Program-made: the position numbers and the translations under genes
Notes under the pieces: generated by a model
Databases searched by the model: none
What the model saw: only the letters and a program-made list of their open reading frames with translations
Told to the model about the DNA's origin: nothing
Part shown: positions 63,286 to 64,000 of the stretch, one piece after another
Layout of the letters: each line of letters begins with the position of its first letter
How positions within the stretch are numbered: the stretch's first letter is position 1
NCBI GenBank assembly: GCA_019187485.1
Contig: JABAQR010000005.1
Span: 1-64,000, forward strand
Source: Lysobacterales bacterium
GTDB taxonomy: Bacteria; Pseudomonadota; Gammaproteobacteria; Xanthomonadales; SZUA-5
Length of the DNA: 64,000 nucleotides
Direction: 5' to 3'

Positions 63286-64000
63286 TCAGCAGCAGCGCAG
63301 CAAGGAGACGTAGAAGAAGCCGTCCTGATCGCCGTGGCCGGAGAACTGTTGCCAGCCGGGCCCCGCCGCCGAAAAACCCGGCAAGGCCAGCGGCAGCGCG
63401 CGCGCCGAAGGCGTGCGCTGGCAGAAGGCCGCGATCTGGGCCTGATTCTCGACGGCGAGGACGGAGCACGTGGCGTAGGTTAGACGTCCGCCGACGGCGA
63501 GCAAAGGCCACAGCGCGTCCAGCAGCGCCGATTGGCGCGCCGCGAGCGCCTGGATGTCGCCGGCACGGCGCAGGAGCTTGATGTCCGGATGGCGCCGGAT
63601 CACGCCGGTGCCGCTGCAAGGCGCGTCGATCAGGATGCGCGCGTAGGGCTGTCCGTCCCACCAGTCGGGCGGCCGCGTGGCGTCGGCGACGAGCAGGCGC
63701 GCATCGACCCGACAGCGCTGTAGCGTCCGCCGCAGACGCTCGGCGCGCACGGGGTCGATCTCGAGCGCGTCGAGTGCCAGCCCCGGCACGCGTTCGGCGA
63801 GCGCGGCGGTCTTGCCGCCGGGCGCGGCGCAGGCGTCGAGCACGCGCTCACCGGGTCGCGCATCGAGCGCCTCCACCACCCATTGCGCTGCCGCGTCCTG
63901 CACCGACACGCGCCCTTCGGCGAAGCCCGGCAGGCGTTCCACCGCGACCGCTTCGAGCAGGCGCAGCGCGTACGGCGGTGCCTCCTCCGGTGCCACCGCG
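63286..64000 (-). CDS. rsmB: 16S rRNA (cytosine-967-C5)-methyltransferase RsmB, 5' end missing
   Basis: The window holds the C-terminal 237 or so residues; the gene continues beyond 64000. The SAM-binding motif VLDACAAPGGKTAALAER, the catalytic region IDAPCSGTGVIRRHPDIK (with one catalytic Cys) and TYATCSVLAVENQAQI (the second Cys) identify an RsmB/Sun-type RNA m5C methyltransferase. The C-terminus GHGDQDGFFYVSLLRCC is typical. It acts on 16S rRNA during ribosome assembly. It is the first visible gene of the rsmB-DUF4390-ntrY operon; in relatives fmt and def often lie further upstream. Confidence 0.95.
   Translation of the reverse strand, partial: AVAPEEAPPYALRLLEAVAVERLPGFAEGRVSVQDAAAQWVVEALDARPGERVLDACAAPGGKTAALAERVPGLALDALEIDPVRAERLRRTLQRCRVDARLLVADATRPPDWWDGQPYARILIDAPCSGTGVIRRHPDIKLLRRAGDIQALAARQSALLDALWPLLAVGGRLTYATCSVLAVENQAQIAAFCQRTPSARALPLALPGFSAAGPGWQQFSGHGDQDGFFYVSLLRCC

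Overview
The window is a high-GC (roughly two thirds G+C by eye), densely coded stretch of bacterial chromosome. Both ends cut through a gene: a glycosyltransferase at the left and rsmB at the right. The gene set (biosynthetic arginine decarboxylase, urocanate hydratase, RcnB-type protein, a bacterial alpha-2-macroglobulin, LAB_N/ArnC-like genes, a WxcM-like sugar enzyme, secreted proteins carrying a '-DGFE-' motif, an rsmB-DUF4390-ntrY run) suggests a free-living aerobic gammaproteobacterium of the Xanthomonadales (Lysobacterales). This is inferred from gene content only. I see no tRNA, rRNA, CRISPR array, complete insertion sequence or prophage.

Layout. 1-3.2 kb: a glycosyltransferase end, a stand-alone GspE/PilB-type ATPase without its zinc cysteines, and a tiny membrane protein. 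3.6-14.8 kb (minus strand): seven nearly seamless genes, mostly joined by 4-base stop/start overlaps. They encode a PLP decarboxylase-methyltransferase fusion, an ATP/ADP-translocase-like transporter fused to HEAT repeats and a cyclic-nucleotide-binding-like domain, two membrane sensors that appear to end in decayed SpoIIE-type phosphatase domains, a small cyclic-nucleotide-binding-like protein, an apparently intact SpoIIE phosphatase sensor and a HemK-like methyltransferase. This is the strongest candidate for an undescribed system. 15.0-16.1 kb: LAB_N and a family 2 glycosyltransferase. 16.3-23.3 kb: TPR/sulfotransferase-like protein, SGNH hydrolase, 3-hydroxyisobutyrate-dehydrogenase-like enzyme, SpeA and a lipoprotein methyltransferase. 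23.5-31.7 kb: an exported-protein region with a subtilase, a small secreted protein, a cupredoxin and a DUF1501/DUF1800 pair.

31.9-41.7 kb: hutU, a DUF454 protein, pgk and pyk separated by a response regulator, a small ORF and a secreted 'VETVNG' repeat protein, then a receiver protein with degenerate GGDEF and EAL domains. 41.7-47.4 kb: an NAD(P)H oxidoreductase and a 2-oxoacid:ferredoxin oxidoreductase operon (korA, korB and a GltD-like iron-sulfur flavoprotein). 48.2-53.4 kb: a surface-sugar module that combines an aminotransferase and a bifunctional acetyltransferase/3,4-ketoisomerase with a GtrB-like transferase, GtrA and a large membrane protein. This is enough to propose synthesis and membrane transfer of a 3-acetamido-3,6-dideoxyhexose. 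53.5-64 kb: RcnB-like protein, a 1937-residue alpha-2-macroglobulin, an NtrY-like kinase without a partner regulator next to it, DUF4390 and rsmB.

The intergenic gaps are rich in imperfect inverted repeats and in short elements found at two or three places in this window. One of them appears to have become the C-terminal tail of the DUF4390 protein.
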